The translations under genes were made by a program, and so were the position numbers. From Candidatus Avibacteroides excrementipullorum (GTDB taxonomy: Bacteria > Bacteroidota > Bacteroidia > Bacteroidales > Bacteroidaceae): a DNA stretch of 60,114 nucleotides. Under the pieces are notes generated by a model, which saw only the letters and a program-made list of their open reading frames with translations, did no database searches and had not been told where the DNA came from. Of this stretch, positions 36,723 through 45,636 are shown in pieces. The DNA lies in assembly GCA_018711405.1 (NCBI GenBank), contig DVIH01000067.1, positions 1-60,114 of the forward strand, read 5' to 3'. Position 1 is the stretch's first letter; each line of letters starts with the position of its first letter.

Positions 36723-38120
36723 TTATTCACGCTTCATTTTGAGGAAGATTTCAGGCATGGCGGTAGGATTCATAGGCTTCATGTCCACCAAATCAAGCGA
36801 CTTCACCATGTGCAGTGTGCCTTGTTTGTAGGTTTGGAAATGTTCGGTCGTGAGATGATGCTTATAAGCTTCCCGGTCGGCATATATTTCCAATATACGC
36901 ACTTGGCAGGAATCCCGTTGCTGTATCATCGGATAGATGGCTATCACTCCCGGTTCGTTGCGGACAGAAACAGCCCCGACATTCAAGGCGAACGACAGGT
37001 ATTCATCCAAATATTCGGGATAAACCTCTATTTCCGAGATGCGCACCAACATACTGTCGGCTTCAGCGTCTTCACAGGCAATCATCTGCTTACCATAAGT
37101 TGCACAAGGCAGGTTGAAAAGCCGTTCCGCATTCTTCCGCAAGAACATTTCCGTATATGCCGACAAGCCCTTGTCTTCGGACAATTCCTTTTCCAGCCGT
37201 TGCAGATTTCCCGTCAATACTTCCGCAGGCTGATAGGGATAGTCCGAGCCATAAAGTATATGGTCGGGCGTGGTGACAGTGAGCATACTTCGTATGACGG
37301 TTGGCGAGGCTGCCCCTGCCAAGTCGTAGTATAGCCGTGAGAGATTGGCTTCCACATCTACTTCGCCTACCTTCCCTTTGGCTTGCAAGGCAGGAAGAAT
37401 CGCATTCATGCGCAGAATGGCAAGGGGAAGAAATGAACCGCAATGAGGCACTACTACTTTCACGTGCGGATAGCGCACCAATACATTGCGAACAAGCATG
37501 TTCAGGACGGCACGGGTCGTTTCCGCCGGATATTCGTAGGGGGCCGGCGGAAGGGCAGCCATCAGTTCCTCATTCACAGGCACAGGCTTGTGCGGATGAA
37601 TGATGATGACGGAGTGACGCTCGTTCAAGACTTCCATCAGCGGGTCGAGTTCCTCATCACCCAAATATTGTCCCCGACTGTTGGTCGCCAGTTTCACGCC
37701 GTCTGCTCCCAAGGTGTCAAGCGCATAGACGGCTTCGCGGATGGCGGCATCCACATCGGGCAGTGGCAATGAGGCGCAAAACCTGAACCTGCCGGGATAA
37801 TCCGCTTTCAGCTTGGCGCAATACTCATTGTAACGGCGTGTCGTCTGCTGACATTCTGCCGTGTCATCGAAATATGGTTGAGGGGCAGGCATCGTCAAGA
37901 TGGAGCATTCTATGCCGGCCTCATCCATGAACTTCAAATGCGCACCGACATCCCATGCCGGAAGAGGAAAGCCTTCATCCAGCGCGGCATCGTGCTTCTC
38001 CAACGTCTCCATATAAAACGGCAGGATGTTATGGCAATGCACATCCACAATGCCTTGTGCCGCCACGTTTCCTGCCATGCAAGTTGATAAAACCATAAGC
38101 GATATTATTTTCTTCCACAT
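36723..38120 (-). CDS. Exported amidohydrolase fused to an antibiotic-biosynthesis-monooxygenase-like domain
   Basis: 465 residues. A signal peptide (1-21, ...GNVAAQ) is followed by an amidohydrolase_2 barrel (about 23-330). Metal-site motifs are IVDVHCHNI, IIIHPHKP, VVPHCGSF and ILYGSDYPYQ. The last about 110 residues (RISEIEVYPEYLDEYLSFAL, CQVRILEIYADREAYKHHLT, EHFQTYKQGT) form an ABM/dimeric alpha-beta-barrel domain. This is a two-domain fusion of a decarboxylase/hydrolase with a domain found in quinone or phenolic oxidising enzymes. It overlaps the flavin reductase gene by 16 bp. An aromatic substrate is plausible but not shown. Confidence 0.88.
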   Translation of the reverse strand: MWKKIISLMVLSTCMAGNVAAQGIVDVHCHNILPFYMETLEKHDAALDEGFPLPAWDVGAHLKFMDEAGIECSILTMPAPQPYFDDTAECQQTTRRYNEYCAKLKADYPGRFRFCASLPLPDVDAAIREAVYALDTLGADGVKLATNSRGQYLGDEELDPLMEVLNERHSVIIIHPHKPVPVNEELMAALPPAPYEYPAETTRAVLNMLVRNVLVRYPHVKVVVPHCGSFLPLAILRMNAILPALQAKGKVGEVDVEANLSRLYYDLAGAASPTVIRSMLTVTTPDHILYGSDYPYQPAEVLTGNLQRLEKELSEDKGLSAYTEMFLRKNAERLFNLPCATYGKQMIACEDAEADSMLVRISEIEVYPEYLDEYLSFALNVGAVSVRNEPGVIAIYPMIQQRDSCQVRILEIYADREAYKHHLTTEHFQTYKQGTLHMVKSLDLVDMKPMNPTAMPEIFLKMKRE

Positions 38121-38698
38121 ATTCTTTTACCGTATGAAGTTATCATTTCCCGATATTCCTTGCCCGGCCGGGTGCATTTGTCAATCATCTCGCCTGTACG
38201 CAGGTAAGAATAAGTGGGCATTTCAAACAGGACGGGTTTCAACTTGTTGTAGTCCACCTTGCCGTTTTCATTGAGGCAATCTTCCTCCACGTGCGTGGCA
38301 TTGATTTTACAGATGAAATTGTCGAAGGTTTCCGTCTCGTAGTTGTCCACCACTTCGCACTCCATTACCAGTGGGCTGTCCTCGATGACGGGTGTCCGTC
38401 CTTCGTCCAAATGCCACTTGAACACTCCGGACTTGTCCGTTTTCGCGCCGCTTGTGATGCCTACATAGTCGGCACGCGGCAGCAGTTTTTCATCTACCAC
38501 ATTGACAGACAACCGATCTGTTGCCCTGATTCCCTGATTGGTGTGATGGGGCTTGTAAAGGCTGACCATGATGCGGTCGTGCCCGATGATGCCCACATGT
38601 CCTGCCAACAACCATGCGGGCTTGTCTTCCATCATTGTTCCGATGACGACCGCCGGGGTCGGATACAGGGCCAGAACTGAACCAATGTTTCTTTTCAT
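38105..38698 (-). CDS. Flavin reductase-like FMN-binding protein
   Basis: 197-residue split-barrel flavoprotein. The start NIGSVLALYPTPAVVIGTMM, the middle MVSLYKPHHTNQGIRATDRL (FMN phosphate region) and LSVNVVDEKLLPRADYVGIT match the flavin reductase family; later GVFKWHLDEGRTPVIEDSPL fits the C-terminal strands. It would bind FMN and reduce a partner or use NAD(P)H. Translation is coupled to the downstream amidohydrolase by a 16-bp overlap. It follows the short fusion remnant by 3 bp. Confidence 0.9.
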   Translation of the reverse strand: MKRNIGSVLALYPTPAVVIGTMMEDKPAWLLAGHVGIIGHDRIMVSLYKPHHTNQGIRATDRLSVNVVDEKLLPRADYVGITSGAKTDKSGVFKWHLDEGRTPVIEDSPLVMECEVVDNYETETFDNFICKINATHVEEDCLNENGKVDYNKLKPVLFEMPTYSYLRTGEMIDKCTRPGKEYREMITSYGKRICGRK

Positions 38699-38701
38699 CG
38701 C

Positions 38702-38884
38702 TTATTCCTCCTCTTGCAATTTGTTATATTCCTCATCCGTTACAGGCTCAAGCCATTCGTTGCTTGTCTTTTCTCCGGGCACTTCAATGGCAAGGTGGGC
38801 AAACCAACTGTCGCCTCCGGCGGCACCTGTACCCCATGACCATGTGCCAAGGGCGATTTTAGGATAATTCTCTTTGTTTGTCAT
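38702..38884 (-). pseudogene. Deletion fusion: aldo/keto reductase start joined to cupin end
   Basis: 60-residue frame, MTNKENYPKIALGTWSWGTG through GAAGGDSWFAHLAIEVPGEK to a short acidic end. The first about 24 residues are the start of an aldo/keto reductase (IALGTWSWG). The remainder matches, as I recognise it, the C-terminal end of a cupin/carboxymuconolactone decarboxylase-type protein (SWFAHLAIEVPG, NEWLEPVTDEEYNKL). Genes of both kinds are frequent neighbours of flavin reductase and amidohydrolase genes in gut anaerobes, so an internal deletion of more than 1 kb appears to have joined them in frame. It remains the first frame of the operon but should have no enzymatic activity. Confidence 0.65.
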
Positions 38885-38913
38885 AACGCTGTTCTTTTTA
38901 AATGTTTCTGCGG

Positions 38914-38921
38914 CAAAGTTA
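38914..38921 (-). promoter_or_regulatory. -7 promoter box of the flavin reductase-amidohydrolase operon
   Basis: The complement of 38914-38921 is TAACTTTG, a TAnnTTTG match 30 bp upstream of the fusion remnant ATG. There is no good -33 element, as expected if AraC-dependent activation is needed. The region 38922-39270 holds no gene that I can support. Confidence 0.45.
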
Positions 38922-39273
38922 TGGCGGTTATCCTTCGACTTCGTTATTTTACAGCGCAATTTATGTTCGTATCAAGCTCAATATAGCTTTTTTATTAGAA
39001 TACCCCAAATGGAATCAAGAGAGTGAAGTCGTAATATTAATCAAAAAACTATTAATCTGTTTCCTTTTTGAATCCAATTCATAATCTTTAATTCAACTGA
39101 TGGACTTATAGACGATAAGCAGAATAGAGAAATTTGATGATTTCCAAACCGCTATTCATCTCCTCTCCCACTATTGATAAATCCTGACTTACAACCAAAT
39201 TTTGTTTGATTCAACATTCGTGAGGTCGCCGCACATAAAGCGCACCAAGAGCCGAATATTCGCAGACTTTCAG

Positions 39274-39281
39274 TATCTTTG
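39274..39281 (+). promoter_or_regulatory. miaB: -7 promoter box of miaB
   Basis: TATCTTTG, 30 bp upstream of the miaB ATG. No clear TTTG at -33. Confidence 0.55.
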
Positions 39282-39311
39282 CAGCGCAATAAGTAAAACA
39301 AAGACATAATC

Positions 39312-40676
39312 ATGATTACAGGAAAAACAGAAACGGACTCTAAATCCGCAACTGAAAACAAGAAACTTTTCATCGAGACATACGGATGCCAGATGAACGC
39401 GGCCGACAGCGAAGTGATTGCCTCGATAATGCGCCTGGCCGGATATGAACCCTGCGAAGACATCAATGACGCCGATGCAGTGCTGCTCAACACCTGCTCC
39501 ATAAGAGACAACGCGGAACAGAAAATCATAAACCGTCTTGAGGCTCTCAACGCCATGAGGCACAAAAACAGACATTTCATCATAGGCGTGGTGGGCTGCA
39601 TGGCAGAGAGACTGAAACAGGAACTGATAGAGAGACACCACACCGACATCGTGGCCGGCCCGGACTCTTACCTGAAGCTGCCCGGACTCATAGCTTCGGC
39701 TGAAGCCGGACACAAAGCCATCGACACCGAACTGTCGGCCACAGAGACCTACCGGGACATAATACCCGAAAGGATATGCGGCAACAACATATCGGGATTC
39801 ATCTCCATCATGAGAGGCTGCAACAACTTCTGCCACTACTGCATTGTGCCATACACACGCGGCAGGGAAAGAAGCCGAGACATAAAAAGCATACTCAACG
39901 AAGCCGATGACCTTGCAGCAAAAGGTTTCAGGGAAATAACCCTGCTCGGGCAGAACGTCAACTCATACAGATTCGAGCAGGACGGAAAGATCATATTTTT
40001 CCCCGAACTGCTGAAGACAGTGGCCGAACATGTGCCTGAAATGCGCATCAGATTCACCACATCGCACCCCAAAGACATGAGCGATGAGACGCTGCATGTC
40101 ATAGCGGAGACGCCCAACGTGTGCCGCCACATACACCTGCCGGTGCAGAGCGGCAGCTCGCGCATACTGCAACTGATGAACAGGAAATACACCCGCGAAT
40201 GGTATCTGGAGCGCGTGGAAGCCATACGCCGCATCATCCCCGACTGCGGACTCTCCACAGACGTATTCTGCGGATACCACTCCGAAACGGAAGAAGACCA
40301 CGCCATGACCCTGTCGCTGATGAGGGAATGCAGATATGACTCGGCATTCATGTTCAAATACTCCGAACGGCCCGGCACCTACGCATCCAGACATCTGCCC
40401 GATGATGTGCCTGAAGAAGTTAAGATACGCCGCCTAAATGAAATCATAGCCCAGCAGAACATACTCTCGGCCGAAAGCAACAGGCGTGATGAAGGCAAGA
40501 CATTCACAGTACTCACAGAAGGCTTCTCCAAACGCTCGCGCGAACAGCTCTTCGGCCGCACGGAGCAAAACAAGGTGGTGGTATTCGACAAAGGCGACAA
40601 GCGCATAGGCCAATATGTCAATGTGCGCATCACGTCTTCATCATCAGCCACGCTCAAAGGAGAAATAGCAGACTGA
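39312..40676 (+). CDS. miaB: tRNA-2-methylthio-N6-dimethylallyladenosine synthase
   Basis: 454-residue radical-SAM methylthiotransferase that modifies A37 of tRNAs reading U-starting codons. The N-terminal UPF0004 domain has the second-cluster cysteines Cys26 (YGCQMN), Cys62 (NTCSIR) and Cys96 (VGCMAER). The radical-SAM triad is Cys170, Cys174 and Cys177 in RGCNNFCHYCIVPYTRGRER. A C-terminal TRAM domain follows (FTVLTEGFSKRSREQLFGRT ... GQYVNVRITSSSSATLKGE). Full length. It is followed 21 bp later by a lipoprotein gene, probably co-transcribed. Confidence 0.97.
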   Translation: MITGKTETDSKSATENKKLFIETYGCQMNAADSEVIASIMRLAGYEPCEDINDADAVLLNTCSIRDNAEQKIINRLEALNAMRHKNRHFIIGVVGCMAERLKQELIERHHTDIVAGPDSYLKLPGLIASAEAGHKAIDTELSATETYRDIIPERICGNNISGFISIMRGCNNFCHYCIVPYTRGRERSRDIKSILNEADDLAAKGFREITLLGQNVNSYRFEQDGKIIFFPELLKTVAEHVPEMRIRFTTSHPKDMSDETLHVIAETPNVCRHIHLPVQSGSSRILQLMNRKYTREWYLERVEAIRRIIPDCGLSTDVFCGYHSETEEDHAMTLSLMRECRYDSAFMFKYSERPGTYASRHLPDDVPEEVKIRRLNEIIAQQNILSAESNRRDEGKTFTVLTEGFSKRSREQLFGRTEQNKVVVFDKGDKRIGQYVNVRITSSSSATLKGEIAD

Positions 40677-40697
40677 AACAACACACATGGACAAAGC

Positions 40698-42551
40698 ATG
40701 AAACGCCTGTTGAAATACATATCGGTACTTTCGGCCATAGCGGCAATAATGTCGTGCGCCAACGTGGGCCGTCCCACCGGCGGAGCCTATGACGAGACAC
40801 CGCCCAAGTTCATCAAAGCCACACCGGCAATGGGCGAGAAAAATGTAAAGACCAACAAAATCCGCATACAGTTCGATGAATATCTGAAACTGAACAACCC
40901 AAGCGAAAACGTGGTCATATCTCCGCCGCAGAAAAGAAGTGCGGAGATAAACGCCATAGGCAAGAGCATACAGGTGAACCTGACCGATACGCTCATCCCC
41001 GACAAGACGTACACCATAGATTTCGGCGATGCCATAGAAGACAACAACGAGGGCAATCCGCTTTACAACTTTGTATATTCATTCTCCACAGGCAACGAGA
41101 TAGACACGCTCGAAGTGTCGGGTACCGTACTCAACGCACAAAACCTCGAACCGGTAAAAGGCATCATGGTGGGACTTTACTCCAACCTCGAAGACTCCGC
41201 CTTCACCACAAGCCAGATGGAGCGCGTAGGCATGACCGACAGTCGCGGATGGTTCCGCATCAGAGGCATAAAAGAGGGACGCTACAGGATATATGCCCTG
41301 CAAGACATGGACCAGAACTACACATTCAACCAAAAGAGCGAAATGATAGGGTTCACCGACTCCATCATAGTGCCCTACTCCCGTCCAGATGTGAGAATGG
41401 ATACGCTATGGGTAGACACCGCCACCATAGACACCGTGATAAGAGTGCCCTACACGCACTTCTACCCTGACAACATCCTGATAAGATGCTTTCAGGAGGA
41501 TTTCAAGATGCAGCAGATACAGAAAAGCGAACGCAACGACAACCGCAAAATAACCGTCTATCTGAACCGGCCGGCCGACAGCATCCCGAGACTGGAAGGG
41601 TTGAACTTCGACAGCAGCGATGCATTCATCACCGAACGGGTTATAACCAACGACACCATAACATGGTGGATAAAAGACTCCGCCGTCTACAACACCGACA
41701 CGCTCAGCATGAAGATATTCTACATGAAGAGCGACAGCAACGGAATATTGAGACCGCAGACAGACACATTGAACCTGGCCAAGAAATTCGTAAGACAGAC
41801 CCGGAAGAAAAAAAATGATGACGAAGACGAACTGCCGCCGGCATTCGAATACAAATTCACCAACATGAACGCCAACTTTGACGGATATAAAGACATATTC
41901 ATGCTGTTCAACGAGCCTGTGGCACATTACGACAGGAAAGCCATGCACATAGCAGAACAGGCAGACACACTGTGGACAGACATTCCTTTCAACTTCGAAC
42001 AGGACAGTCTGAACCCGCGCCTATACCGCTGGATAGCCAACTGGGAACCGCAAAAGACTTACAGGATAACAGTCGATTCGGCCGCATTCACCAGCATATA
42101 CGGACTGACAACGACGGCCATAGAGCAACAATTCAAAATCAACCCGCTCGAATCATACGGCATAATAGTGATGAAAATACACGGCATCGAGGGGAACGCA
42201 TACGCCGAACTGCTCAATTCGCAAGACGCTCCGACCATGCAAGTGCCGGTCAAGGACGGTAACGCCATATTTGAATTCCTGAAACCGGGCAAATACTATG
42301 TCCGGCTGTGCAAGGACGACAACGGAGACGGCAAATGGACCACAGGCAATTACGAGAAACATATACAGCCCGAAACAGTGTACTACTATCCGGGAGCAAT
42401 AGAGTTGAAGGCCATGTGGACCATAGAACAGGACTGGTTCGTCAACGACACGCCTGCCGACAAGCAGAAGCCCGATGAGATAAAGAAACAAAAACCGGAG
42501 CAGAAGAAACGCGGCAGAACCGGTCAACAAAGCAGCAGTTACAGGAGATGA
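40698..42551 (+). CDS. Ig-like domain lipoprotein
   Basis: 617-residue exported lipoprotein. The signal peptide has lipobox IMSC at Cys20 (MKRLLKYISVLSAIAAIMSC), then NVGRPTGGAYDETPPKFIKA. The N-terminal domain is a bacterial Ig-like/SbsA type (VKTNKIRIQFDEYLKLNNPS, DKTYTIDFGDAIEDNNEGNP). A carboxypeptidase-regulatory-like strand set follows (GTVLNAQNLEPVKGIMVGLY, RGIKEGRYRIYALQDMDQNY). The tail is basic and low-complexity. This architecture is widespread in Bacteroidetes and of unknown function, perhaps cell-envelope structural. It is probably co-transcribed with miaB. Confidence 0.87.
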   Translation: MKRLLKYISVLSAIAAIMSCANVGRPTGGAYDETPPKFIKATPAMGEKNVKTNKIRIQFDEYLKLNNPSENVVISPPQKRSAEINAIGKSIQVNLTDTLIPDKTYTIDFGDAIEDNNEGNPLYNFVYSFSTGNEIDTLEVSGTVLNAQNLEPVKGIMVGLYSNLEDSAFTTSQMERVGMTDSRGWFRIRGIKEGRYRIYALQDMDQNYTFNQKSEMIGFTDSIIVPYSRPDVRMDTLWVDTATIDTVIRVPYTHFYPDNILIRCFQEDFKMQQIQKSERNDNRKITVYLNRPADSIPRLEGLNFDSSDAFITERVITNDTITWWIKDSAVYNTDTLSMKIFYMKSDSNGILRPQTDTLNLAKKFVRQTRKKKNDDEDELPPAFEYKFTNMNANFDGYKDIFMLFNEPVAHYDRKAMHIAEQADTLWTDIPFNFEQDSLNPRLYRWIANWEPQKTYRITVDSAAFTSIYGLTTTAIEQQFKINPLESYGIIVMKIHGIEGNAYAELLNSQDAPTMQVPVKDGNAIFEFLKPGKYYVRLCKDDNGDGKWTTGNYEKHIQPETVYYYPGAIELKAMWTIEQDWFVNDTPADKQKPDEIKKQKPEQKKRGRTGQQSSSYRR

Positions 42552-42583
42552 GACCGACAGCCGCTCTCCGTTATGAAAAAATA

Positions 42584-42613
42584 TTGCAAATTCATCAAAG
42601 AATAGTAATTTTG
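42584..42613 (+). promoter_or_regulatory. purD: Bacteroidetes promoter of purD
   Basis: TTG (42584-42586), 19 bp, TAATTTTG (42606-42613), 41 bp upstream of the purD ATG. Both boxes and spacing fit. It probably drives the whole purD-to-methyltransferase gene chain. Confidence 0.75.
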
Positions 42614-42654
42614 TCAACACAACAAAAGAAATAAATCAAAAAAAGGAATCCATT

Positions 42655-43926
42655 ATGAACATTCTTTTATTAGGCTCGGGAGGACGCGAACATGCCTTGG
42701 CATGGAAGATAGCGCAAAGCCCGAAAACAGAAAAACTGTATATAGCACCCGGCAACGCCGGAACCATGACAGCCGGAGAAAACGTTGACATCAAGGCCGA
42801 TGATTTTGAGAATATAGGCAAATTCGCCATAGAGAAAGAGATAGACATGGTGGTAGTAGGCCCTGAAGACCCGCTTGTGAAAGGCATAGCCGACTACTTC
42901 GCAGGCAATCCAGTCTTGTCGGATATTCCAGTCATAGGCCCTTCCAAAAACGGGGCGCAACTGGAAGGCAGCAAGGAATTTGCCAAGAAATTCATGCAAC
43001 GCCACAACATCCCTACCGCCGCATACAGGAGTTTCACCCCCAATACGCTCGAAGACGGATTGTCTTTCCTTGAGACCCTCGAAGCTCCATACGTACTCAA
43101 AGCCGATGGCCTGTGCGCAGGCAAAGGCGTATTGATTGTCCCCACCATAGAAGAAGCGAAAAAAGAGCTGAAAAAGATGCTGGGCGGCATGTTCGGCAAA
43201 GCGTCGTCCACAGTAGTGATAGAAGAATTCCTTTCGGGCATAGAATGCTCTGTCTTCGTCCTTACCGATGGCACACATTATAAGATACTGCCCGAAGCCA
43301 AAGACTACAAACGGATAGGAGAAGGCGACAAAGGTCTCAACACCGGTGGTATGGGCAGCATATCGCCCGTATCGTTCGCCGACAAAGAATGGATGAAAAA
43401 AGTGGAAGACAGGATAATATGCCCCACAGTAGAAGGCCTCAAAGCGGAAGGCATAGACTACAAAGGTTTCATCTTCTTCGGCCTCATCAACGTCAAGGGT
43501 GACCCTATGGTCATAGAATACAACGTGAGAATGGGCGATCCGGAGACAGAATCGGTCATGCTCCGCATCAAAAGCGATCTGGTAGACCTGTTTGAAGGCG
43601 TGGTAAAGGGCGATTTGGACAAAAGGCATCTGGAGTTCGACGAAAGAAGCGCAGTGACAATCATGCTCGTAAGCGGAGGCTATCCTGAAGTCTACAAAAA
43701 AGGATATGCCATAACAGGAATCGACATGGTGAAAGACAGTGTGGTTTTCCATGCCGGGACAGCAAAGGCAGGCAACGACACTGTCACTTCGGGCGGACGT
43801 GTCATAGCCGTCAGTTCATACGGGAAAGACAAACAAGACGCTTTGCAGCGCAGTTTCAAGGCTGCGGAGACCATACAGTTCAAAGACAAGTACTTCCGCA
43901 AGGACATAGGTTTCGACCTTGATTGA
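42655..43926 (+). CDS. purD: Phosphoribosylamine-glycine ligase (GAR synthetase)
   Basis: 423-residue ATP-grasp enzyme, second step of purine synthesis. The N-terminal signature [20 protein letters not shown], the ATP-grasp core [20 protein letters not shown], the hallmark [12 protein letters not shown] and the metal/substrate segment [18 protein letters not shown] are all present. It is the first gene of a tightly packed chain; the next gene starts 34 bp after its stop. Confidence 0.97.
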   Translation: MNILLLGSGGREHALAWKIAQSPKTEKLYIAPGNAGTMTAGENVDIKADDFENIGKFAIEKEIDMVVVGPEDPLVKGIADYFAGNPVLSDIPVIGPSKNGAQLEGSKEFAKKFMQRHNIPTAAYRSFTPNTLEDGLSFLETLEAPYVLKADGLCAGKGVLIVPTIEEAKKELKKMLGGMFGKASSTVVIEEFLSGIECSVFVLTDGTHYKILPEAKDYKRIGEGDKGLNTGGMGSISPVSFADKEWMKKVEDRIICPTVEGLKAEGIDYKGFIFFGLINVKGDPMVIEYNVRMGDPETESVMLRIKSDLVDLFEGVVKGDLDKRHLEFDERSAVTIMLVSGGYPEVYKKGYAITGIDMVKDSVVFHAGTAKAGNDTVTSGGRVIAVSSYGKDKQDALQRSFKAAETIQFKDKYFRKDIGFDLD

Positions 43927-43960
43927 ACGACACCGGAAAAGAAATGCACACAACCAGACA

Positions 43961-44941
43961 ATGATAGAAGCACTCAGAAAAATCACAAGCAACCGATACA
44001 TTGCCATGTTCATGCTCATTGCATGCATGGCAATGTGGTTTTCCGGCTCCGGCGAAATCCCGTCTGCACAAAGTCACGGAGGCTTGGCCTACGATTTCAT
44101 AAAAGACCGGTTCGCTTGGGCTGCGACATCAAAAGCCATATCGCTTCTGCTTTTTCTTGCCGCATGCTTCATGCTATACGAGATAAACATGATGTTTTCC
44201 ATCATCAAAGTAAAAACATCGTTTCATCTCACGCTATTTCTGTTCATCGCCGCCGCATTACGGTTCAACGACATGACAGCCGGACACTATTCCGCCATAT
44301 TCATCATGCTGTCCATCTTGTTTTTGTTTTACGCCACATTCAAGGCTGAGCACAATTTCAAGATTTTCCAGACCGGCGCATACCTGTCGATCGCTTCCGT
44401 TTTCTATGCGCCTTCTCTATGGCTGATACCTGTCTACCTGCTGGGCATAGCCTACCTCAACATGATGAACATTAAGAGTTTCTGGGCATTCATCGTAGGA
44501 CTTATTTTCCCTTATTGGATAATTTCCGGGATATGCCTATACACTGACAACTGGCAGATGCTGCCGCAGATACTCACGGAACTGCATCCTGAACAATTTT
44601 TCAATCTGACGTCAGTCGGCATGACCGATGCCATAGCCGCATGCTATATGCTGTCTCTCACCCTATGCGGTGCCATCTACATAGGCATGTCGTCTACCGA
44701 AGAGAAAACAGCCACACGCTCTTTCCTTCACTTTTTCCTGTTCTGCTCATTCGCATGCTTTCTTCTCATGCTGATATACCCGGAAGACATCCGCTCCATA
44801 CTGTTCATGCAAGCCCCGTTCACATCGATTATGGCAGCAAGATTCTTTGTTCAGGCATCCGGAAAAGCATCACCCGTCATACTCGCCACATTCATTGCCG
44901 CAGGAATATTTGTATTATGCCTGCCGCTGATAACAAACTGA
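43961..44941 (+). CDS. Polytopic membrane protein (DUF6427-like)
   Basis: 326 residues with about ten hydrophobic segments (for example NRYIAMFMLIACMAMWFSG, AISLLLFLAACFMLYEINMM, FIMLSILFLFYATF, LYTDNWQML between helices, VILATFIAAGIFVLCLPLIT). It resembles the Bacteroidetes DUF6427 group in length and in its N-terminal 'R-NRYI' start, but I am not certain. The ATG at 43961 is chosen since the earlier frame start lies inside purD. Its last 25 bp overlap mnmD. It is not an ABC-type permease by motif, although a metal-binding protein and an ATPase without a permease lie just downstream. Confidence 0.75.
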   Translation: MIEALRKITSNRYIAMFMLIACMAMWFSGSGEIPSAQSHGGLAYDFIKDRFAWAATSKAISLLLFLAACFMLYEINMMFSIIKVKTSFHLTLFLFIAAALRFNDMTAGHYSAIFIMLSILFLFYATFKAEHNFKIFQTGAYLSIASVFYAPSLWLIPVYLLGIAYLNMMNIKSFWAFIVGLIFPYWIISGICLYTDNWQMLPQILTELHPEQFFNLTSVGMTDAIAACYMLSLTLCGAIYIGMSSTEEKTATRSFLHFFLFCSFACFLLMLIYPEDIRSILFMQAPFTSIMAARFFVQASGKASPVILATFIAAGIFVLCLPLITN

Positions 44942-45636
44942 AACAAGACGTGAAAGACAGAATCATATCAGAAACGGCCGATGGCAGCAAGACTTTATAC
45001 ATGCCGTCTATCGATGAACATTACCATTCGGTGAAAGGTGCGTTGACAGAATCCATGCACATCTTTATTGACTGCGGACTGAGACACTCCGCCGCGCAGT
45101 CGCCGCATATACTGGAAATAGGTTTCGGCACCGGACTGAATGCATATCTCACTTTGCTCGAAGCAGAGAAAGAAAAAAGAAATATCAGCTACACCGCAAT
45201 AGAAAGATATCCGCTCGAACATACCACCGCAGACAAACTCGGTTACTGTCTTTTACCGGAAATGGACAATAAGAAACTGTTTGACGCCCTGCATCTGTCC
45301 GCATGGGAAGAACAGGTAAAGATGACTGAACACTTCACATTGCTGAAAAGACAAGCAGACTTCACAGATACAGACTCGTGGAAAGACATCAAAAAATATG
45401 ACATTGTTTATTTCGATGCATTCTCGCCGGAAAAGCAACCTGAAATGTGGTCTGCACAAATATTCAGCCAACTGTACCAGAACATGAACCATAACGGCAT
45501 ACTCACCACCTACTGCGCCAAAGGATGTATAAGACGGATGATGCAGGATGCCGGATTCGCTGTGGAAAGACTGCCCGGCCCTCCCGGAGGGAAACGGGAA
45601 ATATTAAGAGCCACCAAAACGACAATGACAAAATGA
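44917..45636 (+). CDS. mnmD: tRNA (mnm5s2U34)-methyltransferase, MnmD type
   Basis: 239-residue SAM-dependent methyltransferase finishing the mnm5 modification at U34 of tRNAs. The SAM-binding EIGFGTGLNAYLTLL, the acidic IERYPLEHTT strand and the catalytic-region YDIVYFDAFSPEKQPEMW followed by GILTTYCAKGCIRRMM are characteristic of the MnmC N-terminal/MnmD domain. The C-terminal oxidase domain of MnmC is absent, as in stand-alone MnmD. It overlaps the membrane protein by 25 bp and shares an ATGA overlap with the next gene. Confidence 0.92.
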   Translation: MPAADNKLKQDVKDRIISETADGSKTLYMPSIDEHYHSVKGALTESMHIFIDCGLRHSAAQSPHILEIGFGTGLNAYLTLLEAEKEKRNISYTAIERYPLEHTTADKLGYCLLPEMDNKKLFDALHLSAWEEQVKMTEHFTLLKRQADFTDTDSWKDIKKYDIVYFDAFSPEKQPEMWSAQIFSQLYQNMNHNGILTTYCAKGCIRRMMQDAGFAVERLPGPPGGKREILRATKTTMTK

